Shown: positions 21,197 to 31,224 of the stretch, one piece after another | How positions within the stretch are numbered: position 1 is the stretch's first letter | Layout: each line of letters begins with the position of its first letter | Assembly: GCF_003048255.1 (NCBI RefSeq) | Contig: NZ_CP028487.1 | Coordinates: 4,092,001 to 4,156,000 of the forward strand | Source of the DNA: Yersinia massiliensis | GTDB taxonomy: Bacteria; Pseudomonadota; Gammaproteobacteria; Enterobacterales; Enterobacteriaceae | Direction of reading: 5' to 3' | DNA: 64,000 nucleotides | Position numbers and translations under genes: made by a program | Notes under the pieces: model-generated | Seen by the model: the letters and a program-made list of their open reading frames with translations, nothing else | Told to the model about the DNA's origin: nothing | The model's database searches: none

Positions 21197-22486
21197 TTAC
21201 TTTGGCAACGCCATTAAGAATGCCCGCATCTGCGCAAAGTCAGCAGGCAAATCGTGGGACAGCAACGGTAATTGCGCCCGGATAGCCAATGGTTTTGGTA
21301 ACGGTAATTCTTGCCCCAAAATTTCTTCGACGCTTTCTTTGAATTTTGCCGGGTGCGCAGTACCAACAAACAGACCGAATTCACCATCTTGCAACTGATC
21401 ACGCAGCACGCGATACGCAATGGCCGCATGAGGCTCAGAGATGTAACCCAGTTTTGCCATTTCACGCATCGTCTCTTTTGTCACTTCATCGCTCACCGCG
21501 CCGTGACCTAGATCCTTCAATTGCCAAACTTTGCGGCGATACAGCTCTTCGACGCGCGGCCAGTTATTCGGTTGGCTTACATCCATGGCATTCGATAACG
21601 TCGAAACGGTCGCTTTTGGTTTCCATTCACCGTTAACCAAGAAACGTGGCACGGTATCGTTCGCATTGGTTGCGGCAATGAAACGCTTCACCGGCAAACC
21701 TAAAGATTTTGCCAACAACCCCGCAGTCAAATCACCAAAATTACCACTGGGTACCGAGATAACCAGTTGATTACGCGCGTCTTGTGGTAACTGGGCTACC
21801 GCTTCAAAGTAATAGCAAATTTGGGCCAGTAAACGGCTGATATTGATCGAGTTAGCCGAGTTCAAGCTCAACGCTTGCTTGAGCTCTTCATCATCAAAGG
21901 CTTGTTTCACCAACGCCTGACAGGCATCAAAATCGCCATCAATAGCCACTGTATGGATATTTCCACCCAGGGTACAAAACAGCTTTTCTTGCAGTGGGCT
22001 GATTTTGCCGCGCGGATAGAGGATCACCACGCGCACATTTTTTAGGCCATAGAAGGCATGGGCAACCGCGGCACCGGTGTCACCGGAGGTGGCCGTTAAG
22101 ATAGTGACAGGTTGGTCGCCAGCGACTTCGGCTAGCATTTGCGCCATAAAGCGCGCACCAAAGTCTTTAAATGCCAACGTAGGGCCGTGGAACAGCTCCA
22201 GTGAGGCGATATCGTTCTCAACTTGTGCTACCGGCGCTGGAAACTCAAAAGCGGCCTGAACACGTTTGGTTAAGACTTCAGGCGCAATTTCACTGCCAAT
22301 AAAGGCGGATAAAATGCGGCTGCTGCGGGTGACAAAATCCAGATCCAACAGTTGGTCGATTTCAGATACGTCAAATTCAGGCAACTCTAGCGGGAAAAAT
22401 AGCCCCTGCTGCTTACCCAGTCCCTGTTTGATCGCTTGCGAGAAGCTGACCTGCTCGTTGTGATCTTTAAGGTTATACAGTTTCAT
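21197..22486 (-). CDS. thrC: Threonine synthase
   Basis: 429 aa PLP enzyme converting O-phosphohomoserine to threonine. The N-terminus MKLYNLKDHNEQVSF and the PLP-lysine segment HGPTLAFKDFGARFM (Lys near 107) are standard for the enterobacterial enzyme, as is TATSGDTGAAVAHAF. Length is 428 in E. coli. Last gene of thrLABC; thrB ends 4 bases upstream of its start, so translation is closely coupled. Confidence 0.98.
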   Translation of the reverse strand: MKLYNLKDHNEQVSFSQAIKQGLGKQQGLFFPLELPEFDVSEIDQLLDLDFVTRSSRILSAFIGSEIAPEVLTKRVQAAFEFPAPVAQVENDIASLELFHGPTLAFKDFGARFMAQMLAEVAGDQPVTILTATSGDTGAAVAHAFYGLKNVRVVILYPRGKISPLQEKLFCTLGGNIHTVAIDGDFDACQALVKQAFDDEELKQALSLNSANSINISRLLAQICYYFEAVAQLPQDARNQLVISVPSGNFGDLTAGLLAKSLGLPVKRFIAATNANDTVPRFLVNGEWKPKATVSTLSNAMDVSQPNNWPRVEELYRRKVWQLKDLGHGAVSDEVTKETMREMAKLGYISEPHAAIAYRVLRDQLQDGEFGLFVGTAHPAKFKESVEEILGQELPLPKPLAIRAQLPLLSHDLPADFAQMRAFLMALPK

Positions 22487-22489
22487 GCG

Positions 22490-23419
22490 TTATCCCAGTA
22501 GTCGTGCGCCTGCGGTATCCAGACGGCAAATATGAACAAAACCTTCGTCGTTTTGCAGGTAATGATTTTGTAGCCAGCTCGCCATACGCTGTGCGGTTTC
22601 AGTGTCGTTACAGACAGCAAACAGCGTCGGTCCGGAACCAGAAATACCACACGCCAATGCACCGATATCCTGCGCTGCCTGTCTAGCAGCAGCAAAACCC
22701 GGCAGTAATTGTGTGCGATAAGGCTCGGCGATCACATCTTTCATCATCTTGGCGGCTAAATCTGGTTGCTGAGTGTGGCAGGCATGAATGAATCCCGCCA
22801 AATTGCGCCCATGTGAAATACAGTCTTGGCGGCGATACTGTGCCGGTAAAATCGCGCGCGCCTCAGCGGTGGAGACTTTAATGCCCGGATAAGCCATCAC
22901 CCACAGCCAGTCGTTAAAGCCAGGAACTTCCTGACTGATGTAACCTTCTTGCTCAAGAATCAGTTGCATACCGCCCAAATAACAAGGGGCGACATTATCA
23001 AAATGGACGCTACCAGAAACGCGCCCTTCCAGCTCGCCCATCAGGCCTAGCAACGTCACTTCATCCAGCGGCTTGCCACAGAATTCGTTCATCGCCATCA
23101 AGCCCGCCACCACCGAACAAGCACTGGATCCCAGCCCTGAACCAATCGGCATGTTTTTTTCCAATACCATTGCCACGGGGATGGTTTTGCCGATTTCCTG
23201 ACAAAAACGTTCCCAACATTGATAAACGATATTCTCTTTCGGGTCATCAGGTAATTTACTGACAAAGCGACCTTCGTTGCGCAGGCTAAAACTATCCGCC
23301 GCCGTCACACTTACACAATCGCCAAGCAGGGTGCCGTCTACCGGTGAAACCGCAGCACCCAACACATCGAAACCGACGCTGACATTACCAATCGATGCCG
23401 GAGCATAGATTCTAACCAT
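22490..23419 (-). CDS. thrB: Homoserine kinase
   Basis: 309 aa GHMP-family kinase phosphorylating homoserine. The start is set at the ATG 23419 ([18 protein letters not shown]). The frame continues seven codons into thrA, but GGGAG is placed for 23419, which is three bases beyond the thrA stop. The ATP-loop motif [14 protein letters not shown] is at about residues 85-98. E. coli ThrB is 310 aa. Third cistron of the threonine operon. Confidence 0.97.
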   Translation of the reverse strand: MVRIYAPASIGNVSVGFDVLGAAVSPVDGTLLGDCVSVTAADSFSLRNEGRFVSKLPDDPKENIVYQCWERFCQEIGKTIPVAMVLEKNMPIGSGLGSSACSVVAGLMAMNEFCGKPLDEVTLLGLMGELEGRVSGSVHFDNVAPCYLGGMQLILEQEGYISQEVPGFNDWLWVMAYPGIKVSTAEARAILPAQYRRQDCISHGRNLAGFIHACHTQQPDLAAKMMKDVIAEPYRTQLLPGFAAARQAAQDIGALACGISGSGPTLFAVCNDTETAQRMASWLQNHYLQNDEGFVHICRLDTAGARLLG

Positions 23420-23421
23420 AT

Positions 23422-25884
23422 TTAAACTCCCAACTTCCATGATAATGTGCGTAAAAGATCAGCAAACACCCCAGCAGCAGTCACGTCATTACCTGCACCA
23501 TAGCCGCGTAATACCAACGGAATGGGCTGATAATAGCGGGTATAGAAGGCCAGTGCGTTCTCGCCATTTTTGACTTTATACAGCGGATCGTTACCATCAA
23601 CCGCATCCATCCGCACCTTACAACGCCCATCCTCAATAGATCCTACATAACGCAATACTTTCCCTTGTTCCGCAGCATCCGCCACCAGACGAGTGAACTC
23701 CGCATCCAAAGATGGCAAGCGGGCCAAGAAACTGTCTACGTCACCTGATGCATCAAAATTGGCGGGCAATACTGACTCGACCTCGATATCCGCCAGTTCA
23801 AGTTTGTACCCTGCTTCACGGGCCAAAATCAACAGTTTACGCGCGACATCCATGCCAGAAAGGTCATCACGTGGATCAGGTTCGGTATACCCCATCGCCT
23901 TAGCCTGCAAAGTGGCTTCGGACAATGTCATGCCTTCATCCAATTTGCCGAAAATAAAGGAGAGCGAGCCAGATAGGATGCCCGAGAAGCGCATCAGTTC
24001 ATCACCGGCATTGAGCTGATTCTGTAGGTTTTCGATAACCGGCAGGCCCGCACCGACGTTGGTGTCATACAAGAACTTACGACAAGATTTTGCCGCTGCC
24101 GCACGCATTTGGCGGTAGTAATTCATGGATGAGGTATTGGCTTTCTTGTTTGGCGTGACCACATGGAAACCGTCTGCAAGGAAATCAGCATATTGATCTG
24201 CAACGGCCTGGCTGGACGTACAGTCAACGATCACTGGGTTGAGCAAGTGGTACTCTTTCACCAAGCGAATCAGGCGGCTCAAGTTAAATGGCTCTTGCAC
24301 TTCGGCCAATTCATGACGCCAGTTATCCAGCGCAATGCCATGTACATTGGTCAACATGGCTTTTGAGTTGGCGATACCACAAACGCGCAAATCGATATGG
24401 CGCTGTTTCAACCAAGGTTGCTGGCGATAGATTTGTTCAATCAATGCCCCGCCCACTCCACCAACGCCAATGACAAACACTTCTATCACTTGATCGGTGT
24501 TAAACAGCATTTGGTGGCAGACACGGACACCGGTTGTCACGGCATCATTGCTCACGACCACCGAAATGGAGCGCTCAGACGAGCCTTGAGCGATCGCAAT
24601 GATATTGATGTTGGCGCGAGCGAGCGCTGAGAAGAAGCGCGCTGAAATCCCACGCAGTGTGCGCATACCATCGCCAACCACAGAGATAATGGCCAAATGC
24701 TCCATCACATCCAGCGGCTCCAGCACGCCATCTTTAAGCTCCAAATAAAACTCTTCTTCCAATGCTTTGCGCGCGCGAAGTAGTTCGCCTTGTGGCACAC
24801 AGAAGCTGATGCTGTATTCAGAGGAAGACTGAGTGATCAGCACGACCGAGATCCCGCTGCGGGACATGACAGCAAAGACACGGGCAGCCATCCCGACCAT
24901 CCCTTTCATTCCTGGCCCTGAAACGTTAATCATCGCCATATTATTCAGGTTGGTAATGCCTTTGACGGGGAAACCGTCATCGTCAGTGCTTTCGCCACCA
25001 ATCAGCGTACCGGGAGCTTGTGGGTTAGAGGTATTTTTGATTAGGCAAGGGATCTGAAACTGAGCGATTGGGGCGATAGTGCGAGGATGTAGAACCGAAG
25101 CGCCGAAGTAGGAAAGCTCCATTGCCTCCTGATATGACATCGACTTCAGTAGGCGCGCATCAGGCACAACTCGAGGGTCGCAAGTATAAACCCCGTCGAC
25201 ATCCGTCCAGATTTCACAACAATCAGCACGTAAACAGGCTGCCAATACCGCCGCAGAATAGTCGGAACCATTACGCCCCAACACCACTAACTCACCCTTG
25301 TCATTACCCGCGGTGAAACCTGCCATCAGGATGATATGGTCAGCAGGGATATTGCTGGAACCAATACGGCGCGTGGATTCAGTAATATCGACGGTAGATT
25401 CCAGATAGTGGCCTTGAGCTAACAATTTCTCGACCGGATTAATCACGCTAACCTGATAACCTTTCGCCTGAAATACAGCCTCCATGATGGCAATAGAGAG
25501 TTTCTCGCCACGACAGATGATCGACGCATTGATGCTGTCTGGGCACTGCCCCAGCAAGGAAATGCCATGCAGAATGTGCTTAAGTTGCGCGAATTCCTGT
25601 GCCACCAAGGCTTTCAAACGTTCATAGTCAAAACCGGGTTGAGTATCAGCTAGTCCGCGTAACAACTCAGAAAAAATTCGCTCAGAATCGCTGATATTTG
25701 GCGAGATATCTTGCCCAGCGACCATTTTGTCGATCATTGCGACCAGATGGTTGGTAATTTTCGCGGGAGCGGATAATACCGTAGCCACTTGTCCCTGACG
25801 TGCATTACTTTCAATGATATCGGCAACACGCATAAAGCGTTCTGCATTTGCTACTGATGTCCCGCCAAATTTCAGCACTCGCAT
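23422..25884 (-). CDS. thrA: Bifunctional aspartokinase I / homoserine dehydrogenase I
   Basis: 820 aa, the same length as E. coli ThrA. N-terminal aspartokinase ([20 protein letters not shown]), two ACT domains in the centre (about 315-450; [16 protein letters not shown] and [16 protein letters not shown]), and C-terminal homoserine dehydrogenase with the NAD(P) loop [10 protein letters not shown] near residue 470. Catalyses the first and third steps from aspartate to threonine and is inhibited by threonine. Controlled by the thrL attenuator directly upstream. Confidence 0.98.
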   Translation of the reverse strand: MRVLKFGGTSVANAERFMRVADIIESNARQGQVATVLSAPAKITNHLVAMIDKMVAGQDISPNISDSERIFSELLRGLADTQPGFDYERLKALVAQEFAQLKHILHGISLLGQCPDSINASIICRGEKLSIAIMEAVFQAKGYQVSVINPVEKLLAQGHYLESTVDITESTRRIGSSNIPADHIILMAGFTAGNDKGELVVLGRNGSDYSAAVLAACLRADCCEIWTDVDGVYTCDPRVVPDARLLKSMSYQEAMELSYFGASVLHPRTIAPIAQFQIPCLIKNTSNPQAPGTLIGGESTDDDGFPVKGITNLNNMAMINVSGPGMKGMVGMAARVFAVMSRSGISVVLITQSSSEYSISFCVPQGELLRARKALEEEFYLELKDGVLEPLDVMEHLAIISVVGDGMRTLRGISARFFSALARANINIIAIAQGSSERSISVVVSNDAVTTGVRVCHQMLFNTDQVIEVFVIGVGGVGGALIEQIYRQQPWLKQRHIDLRVCGIANSKAMLTNVHGIALDNWRHELAEVQEPFNLSRLIRLVKEYHLLNPVIVDCTSSQAVADQYADFLADGFHVVTPNKKANTSSMNYYRQMRAAAAKSCRKFLYDTNVGAGLPVIENLQNQLNAGDELMRFSGILSGSLSFIFGKLDEGMTLSEATLQAKAMGYTEPDPRDDLSGMDVARKLLILAREAGYKLELADIEVESVLPANFDASGDVDSFLARLPSLDAEFTRLVADAAEQGKVLRYVGSIEDGRCKVRMDAVDGNDPLYKVKNGENALAFYTRYYQPIPLVLRGYGAGNDVTAAGVFADLLRTLSWKLGV

Positions 25885-25945
25885 TTCTGGTTCTCTCCCG
25901 CTTTCGCGCTTTTTTTATCGCAAATTTTTTTGCAAAGATTTGATT

Positions 25946-25980
25946 GAAAAAAAAAGCCCGCACTGTCTAGGTGCGGGCTT
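25946..25980 (-). terminator. Threonine operon attenuator
   Basis: On the minus strand AAGCCCGCAC, loop CTAGACA, GTGCGGGCTT is followed by at least eight T residues. It lies 24 bases after the thrL stop and 62 bases before thrA. With thrL it forms a classical translation-coupled attenuator responding to charged tRNA-Thr and tRNA-Ile. Confidence 0.95.
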
Positions 25981-26003
25981 TTTTTTGTTGTTTCCTGTAC
26001 GCG

Positions 26004-26072
26004 TCAGCCCGCCCCGTAACCAGTGGTTTCGGTGGTGGTAATAATTGTTGTGATCAGGCTGATGTATCGCAT
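26004..26072 (-). CDS. thrL: thr operon leader peptide
   Basis: 22 codons, missed by length-based gene finding. Translation MRYISLITTIITTTETTGYG followed by AG and TGA; 7 Thr and 4 Ile make up half the peptide, and the -TTG.GAG ending resembles E. coli ThrL. An in-frame ATG at 26090 would add six residues (MRQTDD). Stalling at the Thr/Ile codons when those tRNAs are uncharged prevents the attenuator at 25946-25980 from forming, so thrABC is expressed. Confidence 0.95.
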   Translation of the reverse strand: MRYISLITTIITTTETTGYGAG

Positions 26073-26111
26073 GTCGTCTGTCTGTCTCATAAATGAAGCT
26101 GTCCCTCTATT

Positions 26112-26139
26112 GGTTAAAGCAATCGCCCTGCGAAGTCAA
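26112..26139 (-). promoter_or_regulatory. thrLABC promoter
   Basis: On the minus strand TTGACT (26134-26139) is followed by CTTTAACCAATA near 26110-26121. These match the corresponding elements of the E. coli thr promoter as I remember it. The exact -10 hexamer is not certain. Confidence 0.7.
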
Positions 26140-26712
26140 ATTTTTTCATCAAACCAGCTAAAAAAAGCCGCTCTTCTCTTGGGGCAAATCCACTAATTCA
26201 ACTGGGGTTATTTGGCGACAGTTCGAAATAAACCATCTAGATCCAGCCAATAAAACTAGAAATTTGTTTTTAATCACCATAATTAACTTTCACGATTTTT
26301 TTAGCCTAATGACAAAAATACTCGGACAGACAAGTCATACAACTGTGGCGATAAAAATCCGATAGCAGGAATAAGATAGTCATCTTATGGCTCACTATTC
26401 TGACAACCGATTAAAACAGATACAAAAAGTGCTGGCTGTGCCAGATATTTTACATTTAACTAACATTGACGATAATTCTTCTAATGTTTTTCCATGAAAT
26501 AACACACTGACATGAAAAACAGGAACATCGCCATCATGGCGTAAGAATATTGATTTTAAACAATAAAAATCAAGAGATTAGAAAAGTTATATTTTTGTTA
26601 CCCACATGAACAATTTTATAATATTAACAACACTGAATCGATCGCATATTTTAACCCATAATCCCTTAAGCTTGTATTCTTGTAAGTCTTTTTCACAAAA
26701 GTGTTAACGTGC

Positions 26713-26737
26713 TACAATTGAATTTGATATATGTCAA
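26713..26737 (+). promoter_or_regulatory. Probable arcA promoter -10 and FNR box
   Basis: TACAAT (26713-26718) is a good -10. Immediately after, TTGATATATGTCAA (26724-26737) matches the FNR consensus TTGAT-N4-ATCAA with one mismatch, about 285 bases upstream of arcA. E. coli arcA is known to be controlled by FNR. The promoter-FNR geometry here is inferred. Confidence 0.55.
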
Positions 26738-27021
26738 CAAAGCGTAGTTTTGTTGGGTGGTAGATTCGGCTCACACTGTTATATTGCTGTTAATAGCGTT
26801 AGGATATGCGCCGCTTTTGTCACCTTTGGGGCTGTAGGGAGTCACACCCCGATCAAGCTTGTAATGTTGTTGACGTTGATGGAAAGTGCATCAAGAACGC
26901 GTTTACGTACTTTAGTCATGTGATGAGCGGGATGACGAGTAATAAGTCAATAAAAACCCTAATATAACAAAGACTTCTGTACTTCCTATTTCTATTTTGT
27001 TGGCAATTTTAGGTAGCAAAC

Positions 27022-27738
27022 ATGCAGACCCCGCACATTCTGATCGTAGAAGATGAGATAGTTACTCGTAACACCCTTAAAAGCATTTTCGAGGCGGAAG
27101 GCTATGTTGTTCATGAAGCCAATGATGGCGCAGAAATGCACCACATTCTGTCTGAAAATGATATCAACTTAGTTATCATGGACATCAACCTGCCAGGCAA
27201 AAATGGCCTGCTGCTGGCACGGGAACTTCGTGAACAAGCCAGTGTTGCCCTAATGTTCCTGACAGGTCGCGATAACGAAGTCGATAAGATCCTTGGCTTG
27301 GAAATTGGTGCTGATGACTACATCACCAAACCATTCAATCCGCGCGAACTGACCATTCGGGCACGCAATTTACTGTCACGCACCATGAACTTGGGTAGCG
27401 TAGGTGAAGAGCGCCGCTTGGTTGAGAGCTATAAATTTAATGGCTGGGAGCTGGATATCAACAGCCGCTCGCTGATTAGCCCTGCTGGCGAGCACTATAA
27501 GCTGCCGCGCAGTGAGTTCCGCGCCATGCTGCACTTCTGCGAAAACCCAGGCAAGATTCAGTCTCGTGGCGAATTGCTGAAGAAAATGACTGGCCGTGAA
27601 TTGAAACCTCATGACCGTACCGTGGACGTGACTATCCGTCGTATTCGTAAACATTTCGAATCTACGCCGGACACGCCTGAAATCATCGCCACCATCCATG
27701 GCGAAGGTTATCGTTTCTGTGGTGATTTAGAAGAATAA
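27022..27738 (+). CDS. arcA: Two-component response regulator ArcA
   Basis: 238 aa OmpR-family regulator. Receiver domain (1-120) with the phospho-acceptor Asp54 in [12 protein letters not shown] and the conserved Lys in DDYITKPF; C-terminal winged helix ends [13 protein letters not shown]. Phosphorylated by ArcB when quinones are reduced, it represses aerobic metabolism genes. ATG preceded by TAGGTAGCAAAC. Same length as E. coli ArcA. Monocistronic, convergent with creA. Confidence 0.98.
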   Translation: MQTPHILIVEDEIVTRNTLKSIFEAEGYVVHEANDGAEMHHILSENDINLVIMDINLPGKNGLLLARELREQASVALMFLTGRDNEVDKILGLEIGADDYITKPFNPRELTIRARNLLSRTMNLGSVGEERRLVESYKFNGWELDINSRSLISPAGEHYKLPRSEFRAMLHFCENPGKIQSRGELLKKMTGRELKPHDRTVDVTIRRIRKHFESTPDTPEIIATIHGEGYRFCGDLEE

Positions 27739-27760
27739 TCTTCTACGAGCATTCAGAGAC

Positions 27761-27792
27761 AAAAAGGCCAGCTTTACGCTGGCTTTTTTTTT
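27761..27792 (+). terminator. arcA terminator
   Basis: GCCAGC, loop TTTAC, GCTGGC is followed by nine T residues, about 25 bases after the arcA stop. The five A residues before the stem could let it serve creA on the other strand. Confidence 0.92.
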
Positions 27793-27818
27793 GTCTGCAC
27801 ACAGCAAAATGAGGCCTG

Positions 27819-28286
27819 TTACCAAGGCATAATCGGCACCGCACTGATGGCATTTTTGGGTGAGCCATCAACCACACGATCCGAGTACGTCAAATAGATG
27901 AGCGCATTACGTTTTTGGTCGTAGAAACGGACCACTTGTAGCTTTTTAAATACCAATGATGTTCGTTTCTGAAAGACAACAGTACCATCCGATTTTTTAT
28001 TCTTAATTTTATCTGTCAGCTCAATTGGCCCGACTTGCTGGCAGGAAATGGCTGCATCTGATGTATCTTCCGCTAACCCCAGTCCACCCTTGATCCCCCC
28101 CGTTTTTGCCCGACTGATATAACAAGTTACATTTTTAACGTCAGGGTCATCGAAGGCTTCAACCACGATTTTATGATCAGGTCCCAGCAACTTAAATACC
28201 GTATCAACTGAACCAATTTCCTCAGCATGGGCACTAATTGCGCCCAAAGAAAGCATGCAACCAAGCAATATCCAACTTTTTTTCAT
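27819..28286 (-). CDS. creA: CreA family periplasmic protein
   Basis: 155 aa with a signal peptide ([21 protein letters not shown], cleavage after AHA). The body matches the CreA family: [30 protein letters not shown], and [22 protein letters not shown]. Function is unknown in the family. In E. coli it heads creABCD next to arcA. Here creB, creC and creD are absent: creA is followed directly by the convergent arcA and preceded by divergent rob, so it is an orphan. ATG preceded by GGAGTAAGTGT. Confidence 0.92.
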   Translation of the reverse strand: MKKSWILLGCMLSLGAISAHAEEIGSVDTVFKLLGPDHKIVVEAFDDPDVKNVTCYISRAKTGGIKGGLGLAEDTSDAAISCQQVGPIELTDKIKNKKSDGTVVFQKRTSLVFKKLQVVRFYDQKRNALIYLTYSDRVVDGSPKNAISAVPIMPW

Positions 28287-28511
28287 ACACTTACTCCATT
28301 CCGTTGAATAACGTTATCCAACGTTAATTTTTTGTAGCAAAAATAGCGTACTCGGTAAAAATTCACTTTATCAATCTTAGATACTTATCTAACACATAAT
28401 GCCAGTAAATTCTTAAGCAGTCGGGAACATAAAAAGTTGCTACTATGCGCCAGAGTTATTTTTTCCATATTAATAACACCCTAAATTTAGGCCGCTTTAC
28501 GAGGAAGATCT

Positions 28512-29378
28512 ATGGATCAAGCCAGTATCATTCGTGATTTGCTTAGCTGGCTAGAAAGTCATTTAGACCAGCCTTTAGCACTGGACAATGTCGCTGCCAA
28601 AGCAGGCTACTCAAAATGGCATTTGCAGCGAATGTTCAAGGATGTCACCGGGAATGCTATCGGTGCTTATATTCGCGCAAGAAGGCTATCTAAAGCCGCT
28701 GTGGCGTTACGACTCACTAGCCGCCCTATTTTGGACATTGCCCTGCAATATCGCTTTGATTCGCAACAAACCTTTACCCGTGCGTTTAAAAAACAGTTTG
28801 CGCAAACACCTGCGCTATACCGTCGGGCTGAGGATTGGCATTCAGCGGGGATATGCCCACCGATTCGGTTAGGTACCTATACGTTGCCGCAACCTGAATT
28901 TATCACGTTACCTGAACAGCACTTAGTCGGTTTAACGCAAAGTTATTCTTGCACCCTTGAGCAGATATCGAATTTCCGAACTGAATTGCGCTCGCAGTTC
29001 TGGCGACAATATTTGGGGGAAGCCGATCAACTGCCGCCAGTGCTCTATGGCCTACATCACTCTCGCCCGAATCAGGAGAAGGATGATGAGCAAGAGATTT
29101 TCTATACCACGGCCATAGAACCCCAGCACGTGCCGAGTAACGTGCAAGAAGGCCAAGCTGTTATCTTGCAAGGGGGTGAATATGCACTGTTTAACTATGA
29201 CGGGCCGCTGGATGGTTTGCAGGATTTCATCCTCACGCTTTACGGCACTTGCTTGCCGCAGCTAGGACTGACCCGCAGACGTGGATATGATATCGAGCGA
29301 TTCTTCCCGCAGGGGAGGCCAAAAGATCAGCCTCCAACTACGCTTAAATGTGAGTATCTCATCCCAATCAGACGTTAG
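28512..29378 (+). CDS. rob: Right-origin-binding / stress transcription activator Rob
   Basis: 288 aa AraC-family regulator with the DNA-binding domain at the N-terminus (two helix-turn-helix units, about 8-105: GYSKWHLQRMFKDVTG and PILDIALQYRFDSQQTFTRA) and a GyrI-like C-terminal ligand domain. Controls the mar/sox/rob regulon for drug, solvent and superoxide tolerance. ATG preceded by GAGGAAGATCT. Length is 289 in E. coli. Its stop codon overlaps that of convergent gpmB (4-base overlap). Confidence 0.96.
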   Translation: MDQASIIRDLLSWLESHLDQPLALDNVAAKAGYSKWHLQRMFKDVTGNAIGAYIRARRLSKAAVALRLTSRPILDIALQYRFDSQQTFTRAFKKQFAQTPALYRRAEDWHSAGICPPIRLGTYTLPQPEFITLPEQHLVGLTQSYSCTLEQISNFRTELRSQFWRQYLGEADQLPPVLYGLHHSRPNQEKDDEQEIFYTTAIEPQHVPSNVQEGQAVILQGGEYALFNYDGPLDGLQDFILTLYGTCLPQLGLTRRRGYDIERFFPQGRPKDQPPTTLKCEYLIPIRR

Positions 29379-30022
29379 CGTTGTAACTCATCAAGTGCTG
29401 GCATATCCAAATGCGCGGTATCGCCAGCACATTCAATGACCCAACCAGATGCTAGCCAAGGGCTTTCCTGATAATCAATACGCGACAACGAGCAGTTGCG
29501 CAACCGCAGGCGACGTTCAGCATGTGCCGGTAAGCCCAGTAATGTACTCAGCAGACATCCCAACGCCATACCATGGCTAATTAACAACGGCTTACTCCCC
29601 GCCGGTAGCTCTAAACAACTGTCCAGCGCCGCGCGCATCCGCCGACCTAACTCAGCCATCGATTCCCCTTCCGGGATACGACCACCTTCTGTGCCATTGA
29701 CCATCTGCTTGCGCCATTGCTCTTCTTCTGGCGTTAGACTTTCAATCGGACGAGTTTCCAACACGCCCATGTTCAACTCGCGCAAGCGTGGGTCTGTCAC
29801 CATTTTTAGCCCACAAGCATCGGCGATGATTTTTGCCGTCTGCTGTGTACGCCCAAGATCACTGGCGATAATATGCGTGATCCCTTGGCTGCGAACCCGC
29901 TGCGCAACAAGATAGGCCTGACGTATCCCGATGTCGGTCAACGGGCTATCTGATTGGCCTTGAATACGGCGTTCCGCGTTCCAAATGGTTTCGCCATGAC
30001 GCACGAGATATACCTGTAACAT
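29375..30022 (-). CDS. gpmB: Phosphoglycerate mutase-like phosphatase GpmB (YtjC)
   Basis: 215 aa histidine-phosphatase-superfamily protein. The phospho-His motif LVRHGETIWN is at residues 6-15 and the second catalytic His in LLISHGMALGCLL near 151. Annotated as a cofactor-dependent phosphoglycerate mutase, though E. coli YtjC has weak or uncertain mutase activity, so a phosphatase role is possible. ATG preceded by GGAAAAATGAC. Convergent with rob, with overlapping stops. Confidence 0.93.
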   Translation of the reverse strand: MLQVYLVRHGETIWNAERRIQGQSDSPLTDIGIRQAYLVAQRVRSQGITHIIASDLGRTQQTAKIIADACGLKMVTDPRLRELNMGVLETRPIESLTPEEEQWRKQMVNGTEGGRIPEGESMAELGRRMRAALDSCLELPAGSKPLLISHGMALGCLLSTLLGLPAHAERRLRLRNCSLSRIDYQESPWLASGWVIECAGDTAHLDMPALDELQR

Positions 30023-30176
30023 GTCATTTTTCCGTTATACTGCGTGAAATAATCGCTAAGCCTATGACGTTAACCTCTACTCAAGACCTTCGCGCGGCAA
30101 AGTCACTGGTCAGCCGACACCAACCAGCCGCTTCAAATGCAATGAGTATAGGCTCTTAAATATATCGAGACTCATT

Positions 30177-30707
30177 ATGTACCATGTTGTTGCTGCCACT
30201 ACCAACCCTGCAAAGATCAAGGCTATTAGCCTCGCGTTCGATGATGTTTTTGGCCCCAATGGTTATCGTGTTGAAGGTATCAACGTCGACAGTGGCGTTC
30301 CCCTGCAACCTATCGGCAGTATTGAGACGCGCACAGGTGCCAGACAACGAGTGAGTCATGCCCGTCAGATTCGCCCTGAGGCTGATTTTTGGGTCGGGGT
30401 TGAAGCCGGTATCGAAGATAATATGACCTTTGCATGGATGGTTATTGAGCACTTACAATCACGAGGCGAGTCTCGCTCTGCCAGTTTGATGCTGCCCGAT
30501 ATTATATTGCAAGGGATTCGCCAAGGCCGTGAGCTAGGCGACGAAATGGCCGATTTAACGGGCATTTCGAATGTGAAACATCAGGGCGGTGCCATTGGCA
30601 TTTTCACTAACGGGAAGTTAACGCGCACCAGTGTTTATCATCAGGCGCTATTGCTGGCACTCGTCCCCTTTCACAATGAGATTTATCAACGCTCTGCCGA
30701 GGGCTGA
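30177..30707 (+). CDS. yjjX: Inosine/xanthosine triphosphatase YjjX
   Basis: 176 aa house-cleaning NTPase of the HAM1-related YjjX family that hydrolyses ITP and XTP. N-terminal substrate loop [14 protein letters not shown]; conserved [11 protein letters not shown] and [20 protein letters not shown]. Divergent from gpmB and convergent with trpR (17-base gap), the conserved E. coli order. Length is close to the E. coli protein (170 aa). Confidence 0.94.
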   Translation: MYHVVAATTNPAKIKAISLAFDDVFGPNGYRVEGINVDSGVPLQPIGSIETRTGARQRVSHARQIRPEADFWVGVEAGIEDNMTFAWMVIEHLQSRGESRSASLMLPDIILQGIRQGRELGDEMADLTGISNVKHQGGAIGIFTNGKLTRTSVYHQALLLALVPFHNEIYQRSAEG

Positions 30708-30724
30708 AACACCCGCAGAATCGA

Positions 30725-31090
30725 TTACTTTTTATCAGCCAGCAATTGGGCTTCAAGCCAGTTCTTAAGTGGCAACGGCGCGGTTTTCAAACTATTGGAA
30801 CCCCGAGTGATGGTCGCGATCCCCGCCCCCAACTGGTTTTTCAGCTCTCGTTGACTTAATTCCCCACGCATTAGCTCTTCAATAATACGTACGCGAGTCC
30901 CCAGTGCAGTGCGCTCGTCGGGCGTCAGCATCAGTTGCAATAACGGCAAGTGAAGATCTTGCGCAATGGCATTTTGCAGCAACGCAACAAAACTCAGCCA
31001 GTGCTGATTGTCTTCAGGGGATAACGCGGGGTCGGGAATATGGTTTTCATTTGCCAACGCAGGCATGTCGGTCAATGGTTGTTTTGTCAT
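30725..31090 (-). CDS. trpR: Trp operon repressor
   Basis: 121 aa all-helical dimeric repressor that binds L-tryptophan and represses trp, aroH and its own gene. The core [20 protein letters not shown] and the helix-turn-helix [20 protein letters not shown] are diagnostic. The N-terminal arm is about a dozen residues longer than in E. coli (108 aa). Met9 is a possible shorter start, and ATG 31090 has a weak ribosome site. A trp operator overlaps the promoter at 31101-31120, so autoregulation is expected. Confidence 0.96.
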   Translation of the reverse strand: MTKQPLTDMPALANENHIPDPALSPEDNQHWLSFVALLQNAIAQDLHLPLLQLMLTPDERTALGTRVRIIEELMRGELSQRELKNQLGAGIATITRGSNSLKTAPLPLKNWLEAQLLADKK

Positions 31091-31100
31091 GGTCTGCCGC

Positions 31101-31120
31101 CATACTATTTAACTAGTACA
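31101..31120 (-). promoter_or_regulatory. TrpR operator (autoregulation)
   Basis: On the minus strand TGTACTAGTTAAATAGTATG, centred 20 bases before the trpR start. It contains the CTAG/TTAA/CTAG-type core of the trp operator consensus (ACTAGTTAACTAGT) with one mismatch. Confidence 0.85.
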
Positions 31121-31224
31121 GCAGCATAACATAATGACTGATAGAGCCAAAGTACTTGCCGTGGCTGGTTAACAACTCATATACCTGCCACGGCATGAAC
31201 TCAGGAAATGACAGTAAACGTCAC

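Larger units (their letters stand above)
25885..27021. promoter_or_regulatory. thrA/arcA divergent intergenic region
   Basis: 1137 bp. The left 260 bp hold the thr attenuator, thrL and the thr promoter. The right 350 bp hold the presumed arcA control region with an FNR-type box at 26724-26737. The AT-rich middle (about 26160-26690) shows no gene. A small hairpin CTGGC-TGT-GCCAG followed by ATATTTTA at 26432-26452 is the only structure noticed. Confidence 0.6.

Noticed and set aside
29372..29381. Apparent overlap of rob and gpmB coding regions
   Set aside because: The genes are convergent, both proteins have normal length, and only the stop codons overlap; not a frameshift or sequencing error.
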